DNA from: Pogostemon cablin
Taxonomy: Eukaryota; Streptophyta; Magnoliopsida; Lamiales; Lamiaceae
Assembly: GCA_023678885.1 (NCBI GenBank)
Contig: CM042955.1
Coordinates: forward strand, 37,976,088 to 38,040,087
Reading direction: 5' to 3'
Length of the DNA stretch: 64,000 nt
Shown: positions 11,100 through 22,668 of the stretch, one piece after another
Numbering within the stretch: position 1 is the first letter of the stretch
How the letters are laid out: each line of letters begins with the position of its first letter
Program-made: the position numbers and the translations under genes
Notes under the pieces: generated by a model
Databases searched by the model: none
What the model was told of the DNA's origin: nothing
The model's input: only the letters and a program-made list of their open reading frames with translations

Positions 11100-11900
11100 G
11101 GCGTTTTTATTCCTAATATATATAACTGTCATAATTGATTTAATTGTCTATTATTGTTATATATATATGGATGCCTGATCTCTATGATTTATTGTCTTAT
11201 ATAGAAGCATGCTAGATTGCGTATTATATTTGGTATATTATATGCATGTATTGCTAGAGTGTTGGATAAGACATCCAATTTTAGAAAAACTAATTCCTAA
11301 TATATAACTGCCATAATAGATTGTATATTATTGTTATATATGGATGTCGAATTAATTCCTAATATATGACTGCTATAATTGATTTAATAATCTATTATTG
11401 TCATATATGGATGTCGAATTAATTCCTAATATATAACTGCTATAATTAATTGTCTATTATTGTTATATATGGATGTTGAATTAATTCCTAATATATAACT
11501 GACATAATTGATTTAATTATCTATTATTGTTGTATATGGTTGATCGTCGATATCGATGATTTCGATAATCTAGACGATATCGACGATCGATATCGATAGT
11601 TTTGGAATGTTGATAATCTTGATATTTTTCGAATATTTGATAATCTGATCGATATCGATGATTTTGATAATCTGGACGACATCGACGGTCGATATCGATG
11701 GTTTCGAAAATTGGACAATCTGGAAATTTTAAAATTTTGATAGTGTGGAAGTCTTTGCTGATATTCGTGCCTGATGGCGAACAATCGAATTCGCTGATAT
11801 ATAACTGTTAATGATTGATTTAATTATTAATTATTGTTATATATGTATGCATGACTCTATGGGATTTACTGCCTCATGTGCCGTGATAGGAGCATGCTAG
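11100..11900. repeat. AT-rich ~64-bp tandem array and ATCGAT-rich block in the inner Copia
   Basis: CCTAATATATAACTG followed by ATAATTGATTTAATTGTC and TATTGTTATATATGGATG recurs in tandem at 11296, 11358, 11424 and 11487 (spacing 62-66 bp), with outlying copies near 11114 and 11800. From 11537 to 11720 comes a block of ATCGATATCGATGAT and GATAATCTGGACGA words. These are non-coding, probably amplified by template slippage within the leader. Confidence 0.8.
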
Positions 11901-11939
11901 AATTGCGTATTTTATTTTATGAATATTATATGCATGTAA

Positions 11940-12420
11940 AAACCCTAATAACTAAGTGGGAGAGGGGATTGGTAATTAATTCCCGCGGCCTCCATTATTG
12001 GTTTGTTAGCAATGTGAATAAACTTGCGCGTCGGCATTAGAGCCTTCCTCCCCATCGGATGAGTTTATTCATGGATATTGCTGGAACAGGCTTCTTTAAA
12101 ATTATGTTTGTAATGTGATGCACATGAACTTGCGCGTTAGCTTAGACCTTCCTCCCTATCGGATGAGTTCATGTGCGGATCACTGTACAGACTTATAATT
12201 GATGACTGTAGGAAGTTATCCGAGCGCGTGTGTACTTCTCCATCTGTAAGGCACATAAGCTTGGGCCGCGGACTTGGGGTCAAATAATGGTGTACACTTA
12301 GATGTGAATAATAAGTATCCTCCCCATCGGAGTCACTGCTTTTATTTGCATGGCTAAAGAGGAACCGACTATTAATTATTTTGTCATGAGGTTAGGTTGA
12401 CAAATGAAATTAATGGGTAA
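11940..12420. repeat. Diverged repeated motif in the inner Copia leader
   Basis: The pair AACTTGCGCGT plus CCTTCCTCCCCATCGGATGAG occurs at about 12022-12065 and again, diverged, at about 12127-12169; a third CCTCCCCATCGGA lies near 12319. The sequence does not look coding and is probably leader of the inner Copia. Confidence 0.5.
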
Positions 12421-12479
12421 AACCTTCTCTTGTAAATGTTCGGGTTTGTAAACGTCCACACTATCGTGGCTTGCAGACT

Positions 12480-13940
12480 CACGGTGCTTGAGATGTCGGT
12501 GAATTTTAATTTTATATTATTTTGAGGGAATCAATATAAAAGGATAAAATTCGAAGATTTGATCGGTGTATTTATTTATGATTCTCTGTAATTTCAAATG
12601 GTTTTATCTCGCTTATTGTTGACTAAAAGAAATTATATTTACTGGTCCAAAATTAGATGATTAGAAAAGAATCTTGGTTTTGAATTTTACTGCTTAAGAA
12701 AATACATGTGTGTTCTCACAATGGACGTCTCATGATGCCTATTAAAGTCTCTAGTGAAGAGATGAGAGGTTCATAGAAATATGATGGTCTCATGTAACTC
12801 TTCGGATACTTGAGTAAGTTAAAAGGCAGAAGATCATGATTTAATTTGATGAATGAATTGGGAAAGCATGGAGTATAAATTGAAGGGAAACCTAGATCAA
12901 TTTAATTCTTTGTGAATTGCCTAGATGTTTTTGAGTAAGTTCTACCTGAATTACAATAGGATGTATATGGTGGAAAACTTCTGGCAAAACATGTGGCAAA
13001 GGAAAGCCATTTTCATCATAATGTGAACAAGTTTTATATCTTATTCACTAGTTGTTTAAAACATGATTAGTGATGGCATTTACTGACACGAAGTGTGTAG
13101 ATACTGGAATCACTAAATGTTTATTACTAAGTGAGGATAAGATTGTTATGACATGGGTAAAACTACAAGAGTAGTGGCTATTGCAGTGGGAGTTGTTTAT
13201 TTATCTTACGATATGAATAAACGTTTGATTTTATGAAATTGTCTTTACGTACATTTTCATAGAAAGAATTTGATTTCGGTTTCTATGCATTAATAGATGG
13301 ATACTCCATTTCATTTAAATGACATGGTCATTAAAATGAATGATAGAGTTGTAATCTGTTATGGTACGTTGGTGAACAATTTGTACACTCTTAAATCATG
13401 TTTATTCCCTGGATGCGACAAATAGTAATTAATAATGAGTCTTCTAATCTAGTAAGAGAAAGGTACCTTCGGAAATGAATTTCCCACCTTAATGGTGTGA
13501 CGAATAGAAGGAATAGCACTCTTATGGTAGTGATTAGATAGATGATGAATTATTTGGAATTACTAAATTCATTTTATGGATATGCCCTAGGAACAGTAAT
13601 TCGTAAGAATGTTTATCTGTTTGTGGGATATCCTAGAAAAATGAAGGGTGATTTATTTAGTCCACAAGATCGAAGAGTGATTGTTAACATAAACACTAGA
13701 TTTTTGGAAAAGGACTATGTAATAAATCAAATACCCATGTATAAGTTGTTCTAAAGGAAGTGAGAGGAAAACACGAAGTATTAGTACCAAGTGTACAAGA
13801 GGATATACCACAAGGTAAACTGCGACGCGTGTCACATCTGATATACAATTGCGTGTAGTGTCTTCTCGTAGTGGGAAGGTTGTTCTAACACCTGATAGAT
13901 ATATGTTTTGGGAGAGTCGTGAGGCTTGGTCCCTAGTAAA
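12480..13940 (+). pseudogene. Inner Copia: presumed gag/protease/integrase region, decayed beyond recognition
   Basis: By position this should be gag, protease and integrase, but all frames are broken by closely spaced stops and I could not find a zinc knuckle, protease or integrase motif by eye. The one medium ORF (13542-13754, 70 codons) shows no familiar motif. The assignment rests only on position between the leader and the recognisable RT remnant. Confidence 0.4.
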
Positions 13941-13949
13941 CATGGAGTT

Positions 13950-15480
13950 AACCCACGGATACGACGAAGCACTACAAGTTAGAAATGCCTAAATCTTAAC
14001 AAATTGCAATAAATGTTGAAATAGAATCAATAGATTCTAAATAAGATCTGGATGATTGTAGAACCACGGATGGTGTGAAAACCATTGGAAGTGGTCATAC
14101 AAAATAAAAGAGGATCATACGGTAAGGTGAAAACCTTATAAGTAAAGCTTGTTGGGAAAAGGTATACTCAGAAAGAAAGGGTTCGATTATGAGAAAACCT
14201 GTTCGCCAGTAGCTATGCTTATGTTGATCCGGACTCTTTTATCTGTTGCTACTCATATGAAATATGAGGGATAGCAAATAGATGTCGAGACAGCTTTCCT
14301 GATTGGAAGTCTTAAGGGAAACATCTATGTGAAGCAACCAGAGTGATTCATTGCAAAGAGCTAAGAGCATTGTGATAGTGAGCTTAAAAGTGTCCATTAA
14401 TGGACTAAAACAAGCTTCAAGATCATGAAACATCCGTTTTGATGAGGTAATCCAGTGACATGGATCTAATCAATGATCGGATGGGTCTTGTGTATTGAAA
14501 AGAGTGATGGAAACGTGGTGGTATTACTTGTACTATACATAGCTATTATCTTGCTCATTGGAGACAATGAAAGAGTATTATCGGGCGTATGGGGTATGGT
14601 TAATAAAGCGGTATAAGATGAAGGACTTAAGAGGAGCAAAAATATCCTTTTGATCACGGTAATACGGATCACAAGAAAGGATGTTATGCTTATCTCAAGC
14701 TTCATGAAATGATACAATCCTTACTCGTTTTAGCATGTGACTTTATCTAAGGAAATGTGTCTTGAGACACAAAAGGTAGATAAAGAAGATGAAAGAAGTT
14801 CCTTATGCTTCGGTAAATGAGGAAGCTTAATCTAAGGAATGCTATGCACGAGACTGGATATCTGTTTTGCCGATGGCATGAACAGTGGGTATCAACGTAA
14901 CCCGGAACAAGAATGATGAACTGTGGTAAGACATATACTTATGTACCTGAAAAGGACTAGAAACTATATGTGGGCTTACCGAACAGATTCACTGATTCTT
15001 ATGGGTTACATAGATTCAGATTTTTCAAATCAGATAGGGACTACAGTAAATCTACCTCAAAGGTTATGCGTTTAATTTTAGGAAGTTGAGTCATAATGTG
15101 GAGGAGTGTTATATAGAAATATATTTCAGACTCCGGACTCCATCATGGAAAGATGATAAATTGGAGCCTATGAGGCAGCCAAAGTATCTGTATGACTCTA
15201 GAAACTTCAAGATGGACTTCGAAGTGTTACTAAGTTTGCCCAAGGTTATCACAATTTATATTGATGATATTGGTGCAGTTGCAAACTTGAAGGAATCACA
15301 AGTCCATAAGGCAATTAAACACATGGAGCGCAAGTACCACCTGTTACGAGAAATCGTATGATGAGGGGAAGGTTGTTGTTGCCTAGATTGCATCGGATGA
15401 TGACCTAGTAAATCCATTTACAAGGACATTCAGGCGAGAGCTTTTAATGGTCGTGTAGTGGGAGTGGGAATCAGATGTAT
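13950..15480 (+). pseudogene. Inner Copia: reverse transcriptase/RNase H remnant
   Basis: Across shifting frames a Copia pol can be followed: YSERKGSIMRKPV near 14165 (for the usual YTQKEGxDYEET), SINGLKQAS near 14393, MKDLRGAKISF near 14618, SQASYNDT near 14694, LCTRLDICFADGM near 14838, YLKRTRNYM near 14946, then GAVANLKESQVHKAIKHM near 15272, ending in KYHLLREIV. Stops and frameshifts interrupt every block, and the YVDD core is not intact. The order RT then RNase H then polypurine tract is Copia-like. Confidence 0.75.
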
Positions 15481-15524
15481 GGCAGAAGACATGACAGCAT
15501 AGTCTTTTAGTATAAGTGGGAGAT

Positions 15525-16914
15525 TGTTGGATTGTATACTAAAAGTCTAGCTTTTTGTATGAACAATATTATAACAATTAATTTGAAATGAGAATCATAT
15601 GATCAAATGATTGCATCTTATAATTTATTTATATGTTCGATGCAATAGTCCACTTACTTTATATTATAGATAATATGTTGTGCGACAACACGCGGAAGAT
15701 CATATTATCGGTTTTCTTATAAAGTATAAACAGATGCTCACAACTGAGATAGACGGGGACTCTCTATCGGGATGGTTGTAGTGTGGTTTGGTATTAGCTT
15801 GTCTTGGCTATAGAATCACAATAGTGCACTTGTGTGTATTGAGCAGGACCGCTTGAGATCGTTCGACTTATACTGACTTATAGGAGAACTTGATCTCAGT
15901 TATTATGGAAGTTCGTGCTCTTAATCCCTATACAATAACCTCGACACGTAGGGCAGTATGTATTTCTTTGATTCATCAATGGGTGAGATTTACATGTAAT
16001 TAAATCAACAAACTCGATGAGTTGGGAAGTAGTGCTGTCTCTATGGTGTGCTGTTGATTGTAGAAGGAATCCGTGTCCGTCATAGGTTGATGATGTCCCC
16101 TTGAGGAGCTCATAAGGATTATCATGTAAACCCTGCAGGTGGAATTTATTCCGGCATGATAATGAGGTTGAGTGGTACTACTCTTGGATGGGATATTAAT
16201 TAATTGAGTTGTCAGTAACTTAAATTAATTAATGGACATTGTATATCTTAAACATGGGGAGACTAACGGGCTCATAATAAGAAGGAGCCCAAAACGTAAT
16301 TTTGGGATTGGTACGGTAGTGCAGTAATAATATTTTAGTGGAATATATTATTATTATTGGACTTAAGTATAAGCTTTGGGCTAAGCTTGGATACTTAAGC
16401 CCAATGGAGGCCCAACCCAATTTCTCCTCCTGGTCCCTGCTATAGCCCATGTATATAAGTCACCTCAGTTTGTTCTAAACCTAACTCTGCGCCTAACATA
16501 CGAGAGAGAGAGTGAATAACAGATTGAGTAGGTCTCGTAGATCGTCGCCCACACGAAGTCGAGATCGGACTTGGGACATACAGCAGAAGACCGGAAGGTC
16601 GTTTGCTGCTGCAGTTTGTCATGTTCCAAAATTCATATAAAATCGTACAGTTCTTCGATTTTGATGTATTATATAATGATGGAAAGCCGTCGAAGAGAGG
16701 ATCGTCTGAGCACAAAGATCACTTAATTCCAACATTAGAAGAGGAACTTATGGCTATTCTCGTGGGACTGCGCAGACTGCCAGCGAGAATTCAACCTCTA
16801 CATCAACCCTTGGTGAAAGGTATTAATGCGTTTCATGTTTACTTGCTTCCGCTGCTTGTTAGAAATACATGGAACCCTAACGGGTCACGTTAACCAAACG
16901 ATCGAGCGCCAACA
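15525..16914 (+). repeat. 3' LTR of the inner Copia
   Basis: Copy of 8539-9925, preceded by the polypurine tract AAGTGGGAGAT (15514-15524) and followed by the duplication CTTAT. It differs from the 5' copy by about 17 substitutions and a 3-bp insertion near 16822. Confidence 0.9.
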
Positions 16915-16919
16915 CTTAT

Positions 16920-17954
16920 TACACCACATTCATCTCAAAATTGAACAAGTTAAGTAAAACATGTCACAATTTGAAAGTGTAGAGATTCTTAATCATAATT
17001 TGTCATCACTTATCACCACAACCTATCATCACTCACATTCAAAAATGACTCACGACATCCCTAAACAAACTACCAAACATCCCAAGACAAGATTGAAAAT
17101 ACACAAAATATAAAAATAAGGACTCAACAAACAAGACACAACAAAAACACAAAACATGCAAAAACACAAAATACCATCATCCATAAGAAAATTAAGCACA
17201 CATTCATCCCAACCTTTATTGAAAAGGAAATCCTAAGTTACGAAAGTAAACCTCCCACAAACATAACAAATGAAGTATCATGCTAGTTACAACAATCCAA
17301 ATCAAACTCAATTCATTTTAAGTAGTAAAATGATAAGGTGTAGAGTACTCCCTCGAAGGCATTTGGTAATGAAAGCGTTAGCTCCAAGCTCCATCATGCT
17401 TCCAATACCTCTCATTCATGCTCAAACACTCAACAAACACCATTAGTTCAACAATTTAATTACAAATATGGATTATCATGCACTTCAACACCACCAATCA
17501 TGCCAAAATCAACCCAAACTCATGAGAAATATTTTAAAATTTGTCCAATTTTACAAGAATCATACTCAAGTGGTGAGTCACACCACACAATCTCCCCCCA
17601 AACTTAAATCAAAACAAGAGTTGAGACTTAAGTTTGCAACAAGTGGTGAGACTTACCCTTGTAGTTTTCATTGATGATCTTCTTGCGGAGAAGCCTATGC
17701 ATCCAAATGAATCAAGTTATGTCCACCACGCACTAACATTTCTCTTTTCTCATGTGAGCATTTCTCTCCATGAAGTGGTGGAACATGTCAACTTGAATCC
17801 ATGAAGCATTTCTCTTTTCTCTAATGAGCATTTTTCTCCATGAGCACAATCAACCTACAAGGCCAAAACAACCAAGCAACAAAAGATAAAAAGAATGTAT
17901 TGCCTCCCATTTAGCGCTAAGTTTAACGTCTTCAAGCCGGACGAATTTAAACTC
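16920..17954 (-). other. Athila-like element: non-coding region after gag-protease
   Basis: No coding signal on the minus strand. It holds a polypurine-like tract (TTTAAGTTTGGGGGGAG, about 17588-17606) and a short duplication, CATTTCTCTTTTCTC...GAGCATTTCTCTCCATGA, at about 17738 and 17811. In autonomous relatives reverse transcriptase and integrase would follow protease here. Confidence 0.65.
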
Positions 17955-18840
17955 TTAACAGTCGGAGAAATCCAAGACCCCATCGGGCCTCATCTTCACT
18001 TTGAGAAATTTCTTGGCTCTTTTCTTTTCCATCAACATGATTTCTCCATTCTTGCTTATAATTATCAAATCATCATGAAGAATTTTGGATAGCAATGCTT
18101 CGTCTCCATAAGGCAATTGAAGTTCTCCCTTATCAACCTTCCATTCGATGTCTGAGTCCTCGTTCCTATATATATCAAGCAAAGACAAGTTAAGATTAAA
18201 ATCGTCAATATAATCATGAAAAAGAGAATTAGAAGATTTAAAAGAGTAAGAATTTTCAAATCCATGAAGATCATCCGGAGGTAGGATTGGAGGCTTGAGG
18301 TAAGAATCATCCTTCTTTCTTGCCTTGTTACATGAAAATGTAACACTCTCCGTATTTGAACTCAAAGAAAGTTCTCCTATTTCCACATCAATATGAGCTT
18401 TTCCCGCGGCTAAGAATGGTCTCCCCAAGATCATAGGTGTTTGAGGATCAACCTTCATCTCCAAGACAACAAAATCCACCGAAAAAGTCAACTTCTTCAC
18501 TTCAACCACTACATCCTCTACCACCCCTAAGGGCTTAATAGTTGATCCATCCGCCACTTGAAGGCATGTAGTGGAAGGCTTGAGCTCTCCAATATCCAAT
18601 TCTTCAAAAAGAGAATGAGGCATAACATTCACACTAGCTCCCAAGTCACACAATGCATTAACAACCTTCTTTCCTTCAACTTCACAAGGGATAACGAACT
18701 TCCCCAGATCACCAACTTTCATAAAAGGCTCCTCATGCAATGGTTCATTTGTTTCAACTAGCTTCGCTTTCTTTCTCTCTTCAAATTTCTTCTTCAAAGT
18801 TTCAACAAACTTTTGAAATTCCTCCATCTTTTCTTTTTTT
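17955..18840 (-). pseudogene. Athila-like element: aspartic protease domain (end of the gag-pro frame)
   Basis: Reads KMEEFQKFVETLKKKFEE, then VNALCDLGASVNVMPHS, the retropepsin active-site block as found in Athila elements, and later PMILGRPFLAAGKAHIDV, the flap/ILGRPF region. After the domain an acidic and lysine-rich tail ends in a stop at 17955; no RT follows. It is out of frame with gag by one base at a run of seven A (minus strand, about 18834-18840); six A would join the frames. The open frame above 18840 (to 18956) is gag read out of frame. Confidence 0.8.
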
Positions 18841-20766
18841 AACAAATCTTTGAGGATAAGGGAGTGGATAAGGAGTAATCGGAATTCCCCAATAATCACG
18901 TTCATATTCCACTTCTTTTTTCCTTTTTTCCTTAGCCTTTTTCCACTTGGGCACATGTTCTTCTATCCATTTCTTCCTCTTTTCTTCTAACTCAATTTCT
19001 ATTCTCTTTGCTTCTTCTTCTTCTTCATCCACCGTGCAATCCACCAACCCTTCTTCAACCAAACTATCCTCTTTCACCTTTATGCACATGCAATGCTCTT
19101 TTGGATTTATTTCCGTGGTAGATGGGAATTTTCCTTGTTGGTGTTGTGATCCCACGGCAGAAGCAATTTGCCCCATTTGATGCTCAAAAGCTCTCATCCT
19201 ATTATCGGATTTTCGTTCATTCTCCTCCATTCTAGCCTCAAGCTGAACATCTCTCTTTTCCATTTGAGCCCTTGTATCTTTCATGAATGCTAGTAATGTC
19301 TCTTCCAATGATGACTTACCTTCTTCATTCAATGGCTTGACACTTGGATCGAATCCCGGAGGAAATACAACTGCGGCTTGAGGATTAGAGTAGGAAAGAT
19401 TTTCATGCTTCCTCGGACTTTGATAACCTCCATGAAAATTTCCTTGATTAGAAGGATAATTACCTTGAAAATTTCCTTGATGTTGGAAATTCCCTTGGTA
19501 ATTTCTCCTATCCAAATAAGCAACATCCTCTACACTTTGCATCACATTACTCTTCTCGTTCAAGGTAGTACTCGTACTTTCCCCTTGACTCACTCCTTGA
19601 GTGATCAAATTCAATTGCTTAGTTAAAGCATTGATGCTTTCATTAAATTCTTTCATGCCTTGGCTTTGAAACACATCGCTCTTCACTTTATGCACACTTT
19701 CCACTTGAGCTACCGTTCCAAATGCACAACTTCCCATTACTCGCTCGGAAGACCATTGATAAGCATTCATTGCAATATCTTCAAAAATATCCATGGCTTT
19801 CATAGCATCCACTCCAAATATAGACCCTCCGGATGAGGCATCTACATGCATCCGATGTTGTTGGCTCAACCCTTGATAGAAGAAAGCCACTTGTTGATTC
19901 TCATGAAAATCATGTTGAGGACACTTTCGGAGCATCTCTTTGTAGCGTTCCCATGCTTCATAAAAATTTTCATCCATGAGTTGCCTAAATTGAGTGATAA
20001 GGCTTTTCAATTGGAGAGTCTTTGAAGGAGGAAAATACTTGTTTAAGAACTTTTGCTCAAGATCTTCCCATGTATTACAACTTCCCAATGGAATTGTATT
20101 GTACCATGCTTTAGCCTTGTCCCTTAAAGAAAAAGAGAACAACCTCATACGAATGGCATCTTCCGATACTCCCTTCATCTTGACGGTATTCACAACTTCC
20201 AAGAAAGTAGCTAGATGAGCATTCGGGTCTTCAAGAGGGCCTCCCCCAAACTGATTTGCTTTGACCATGTTGATCAATCCGGTCTTAATTTTATAATCAT
20301 TGGCTTGAACCGGAGGAACCATATTGCGCACGGCTCTCGGTTGGAAGTAATCCCGAATTGCTCTAGGCCTTGGCCTCTCTTGAGGTATTTGCACATTTCC
20401 TTGCATAGCTTGGTTATTGAATATATTAACCATCTCTTGGACATTTCTACGAACATGTGGTTGTGCCTCTTGTTGTTGGAATATCCTTTGAGCTTCTTGA
20501 TTGGCAAGCAATTGCATATATTCTTGATTTTGAGCCATTAAATTCCTAAACATCTCCACTTGATTCTCTTACACTCCTTCTTGTACCCCCCTTTGATATT
20601 GTAATGGATCTTGGGGTGGGTCATAATTAACATTGTCTCCACGTTGATTCTCCATATTTGTTCCTTTTTTAGCCCTCCGTCTCTCTCGCTTCCTTTGTCG
20701 TGCGGTCTTTTCAATCTCCAAATTCAAAGGAATGATCGATTGATTTCCCTTTGATCTTGTGATCAT
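18802..20766 (-). pseudogene. Athila-like element: gag
   Basis: Likely start ATG at 20766 (MITRSKGNQS, then a basic KRERRRAKKG stretch), one in-frame TAA near 20572-20574, then a 585-residue open frame. The retrotransposon gag domain is clear: NQFGGGPLEDPNAHLATFLE, FSFSLRDKAKAWYNTIP, WEDLEQKFLNKYFPPSKT and YEAWERYKEMLRKCPQHDF, which is the Athila gag pattern, followed by NAYQWSSER. A glutamine/asparagine-rich linker and a charged coiled-coil-like region follow. The frame shifts at the A-run near 18837 before the protease. In an active element gag would form the particle that packages RNA. Confidence 0.85.
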
Positions 20767-20879
20767 AAAACACCTACGAAAAGTCAAAGAGTGAGACCAC
20801 AAACACAAATAGAAAATAAAATAAAATAAAATAAATCCTTATCAAGAACAACTAAAACAATAACACAATACTCGACTAA

Positions 20880-20916
20880 TCCGTCAAACTCCCCTTTGGC
20901 AATGACGCTATTTTCT
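20880..20916 (-). other. Primer-binding region of the Athila-like element
   Basis: On the minus strand the LTR end (GGCAAACA) is followed by AGCGTCATTGCCAAAGGGGA after a few bases. This resembles the TGGCGCCGTTGCC-type sites used by many plant Ty3 elements but differs at several positions, so priming may have been weakened. The match was judged by eye. Confidence 0.45.
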
Positions 20917-22663
20917 TGTTTGCCTATTTTTGTAGCACTCACGAGTAAGAATACTCGATCGTTGTAGTAGTATATCCCAAGAAAAAATATCAATCCACAA
21001 AGGAGTTATATTCGGACTAGCAAAATACGTGAGCTCATGTTCATGTTGTTTTTGTAAAGATGATCGGGGGGTTTTGAGACGATTAACACTAAAGCAAGGA
21101 GCAAGTAAATAAGAATAGCAAATAAGAGAAATGACAAGTAAAGAAAATGGGTGCTAAAGTTCAAGTATGGAAAAACATGGGATTAGAAACATCCAAGCAC
21201 ACTCGATTCATATTATCATGCAAAAGGAATTCAACTCAATTGATGTTGACTAAGGGTGATCACGATAGTATCCTAAGCTCCCTTTCGGGTTACAAAGGTT
21301 GTTGATCCATTTTAGACTCCCAAAAGCACTTAAGATCAAAGCCCAACATTAACCCCTTCCATCTAGGTACTAGTTAGATTAAACTCTCCCTTTTTGTGTA
21401 CTAAGGCCAACGAATGGATTGGTTCCCCTCATTGAATTCAAATATCCTTTCGGTCAAACCCAAACTCAATGTCTATTCATGCCTTCCTAATACTATAGAG
21501 GGTCGTTTCCGTCTCACTCCAAGCAATACATACATGAACATCATGATAGCATTTAATTACCACAAATAATCCATTGATCAACAATCCATTAAACCAATAA
21601 ACATTCATGAATAACAAACCATGCCATCACAACATCAAGACAATTAAACTCCATGAATAGAAATCAACATCAATTAAACCAAAAACCAATTTAATCCACA
21701 TGACAATATAAATCTAATATGCTCTCCATGCTCCTAATCCCACTAGAGGGATTAGCCTATCATGATAAAAGTAACAAAACAAATAAATGATTCATTACAA
21801 ATATCCATAGTCTAAATCCAAAAGAAAATCAAGAGAGATATAAATCTTCCCCAACAATTTCTTGTAGGAGATCTTCAATACTCATGGAACTTCTTCTCTA
21901 GCTATTGATTTCTTGAGATCTCTCACACCCAATGGAAGGGATGAAGTTTTGATGGAGAATTAATGGAGATGATGAAGATGGATCAAGATGGATGAAGGTG
22001 GATGAAGATGATGGTGGAAAATGGAAGAAATGGTGTGTGATGTGTGTGTAGAGGATGGGAATTTCGGATCCTCTCTGGCCCATTATTGAAATGTGGTCTA
22101 TTTATACCCCATGTGGGTCTTCTAGAAGATTCCAGCAATTTTCTACGTTTTGCACCAACACGGCTCGAGCTCCGCCGCACGCCCCGTGTTCTAACACAGC
22201 ACACGGGTCGTGTTCCGCACTCGGCCACAGGGGTAGCCGTGTTGTATTTTCTGACATTGTTGCACGACTTTCTGGACAGGCCCGTGCGCGGTGCACGAGC
22301 CGTGTGTTTGTACTGGGCACGGGCCGTGTTCTGCACTCGGCCACAGGCGTGGCCGAGTTGGTGTTTCGAGTGTCAGCGCACGGCCATTCTGACAGGGTCG
22401 TGCGCTGCACACGGCCCGTGTTGTGCAGCTTCCGTTTTTGCCCGTTCTCCCTCGTTTTAACTCCGAATTTAGATCCACTTTTTCCTATGCCTTCCTTATC
22501 ATATCTAGCATCCAATAAAAAGTGAAAATCATAGGTTTAAGCTCATTCACACACATTTCCATAAAAACACAAAACACAACCAAATAACATACAAATACGG
22601 ATAAAATAAAACAAAAACACATATAAAAAGACACTAAAATCTAGGTGAAAATAGCGCCAATCA
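20917..22663 (-). repeat. 5' LTR of the Athila-like element (right on the map)
   Basis: Copy of 5773-7471, with the extra 47 bp near 22487-22535. It is followed by TTCCT (22664-22668), matching 5768-5772. The GC-rich block at 22155-22440 repeats that of the left LTR. Confidence 0.9.
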
Positions 22664-22668
22664 TTCCT

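Larger units (their letters stand above)
8539..16914 (+). mobile_element. Inner Copia LTR retrotransposon with near-identical LTRs and a decayed pol
   Basis: LTRs of 1387 bp (8539-9925) and 1390 bp (15525-16914), ends TG...CA, are flanked by the perfect duplication CTTAT (8534-8538 and 16915-16919). The primer-binding site TGGTATCAGAGC (9928-9939) matches the 3' end of initiator Met-tRNA. A polypurine tract (AAGTGGGAGAT) precedes the right LTR. The 5.6 kb interior holds a repeat-rich leader (10233-12400) and a Copia pol so full of stops and frameshifts that no long ORF survives. The LTRs differ at only about 17 positions (about 98.8% identity), so it inserted recently, using proteins from elsewhere. 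Confidence 0.9.
5773..22663 (-). mobile_element. Athila-like Ty3 LTR element with gag and protease only (non-autonomous), nested in the outer Copia
   Basis: LTRs of 1699 bp (5773-7471) and 1747 bp (20917-22663) are flanked by the perfect 5-bp duplication TTCCT (5768-5772 and 22664-22668). Read on the minus strand, the internal region has an Athila-type gag and a DLGAS protease and then about 2.1 kb without coding signal before the polypurine tract at 7472-7485. No reverse transcriptase, RNase H or integrase remnant was found. Without the inner Copia it is about 8.5 kb. The LTRs differ at about 33 positions plus one 47-bp indel, so roughly 98% identity. With no polymerase of its own it must have been copied in trans, like the gag-only TR-GAG elements described in plants. 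Confidence 0.85.

Noticed and set aside
10233..11560. CRISPR-like array or satellite
   Set aside because: The repeats are contiguous tandem units with no spacers, inside a retrotransposon of a plant genome.
18830..18845. Programmed ribosomal frameshift between gag and protease
   Set aside because: The needed shift is +1 and one base fewer restores a single frame, so an indel is simpler.
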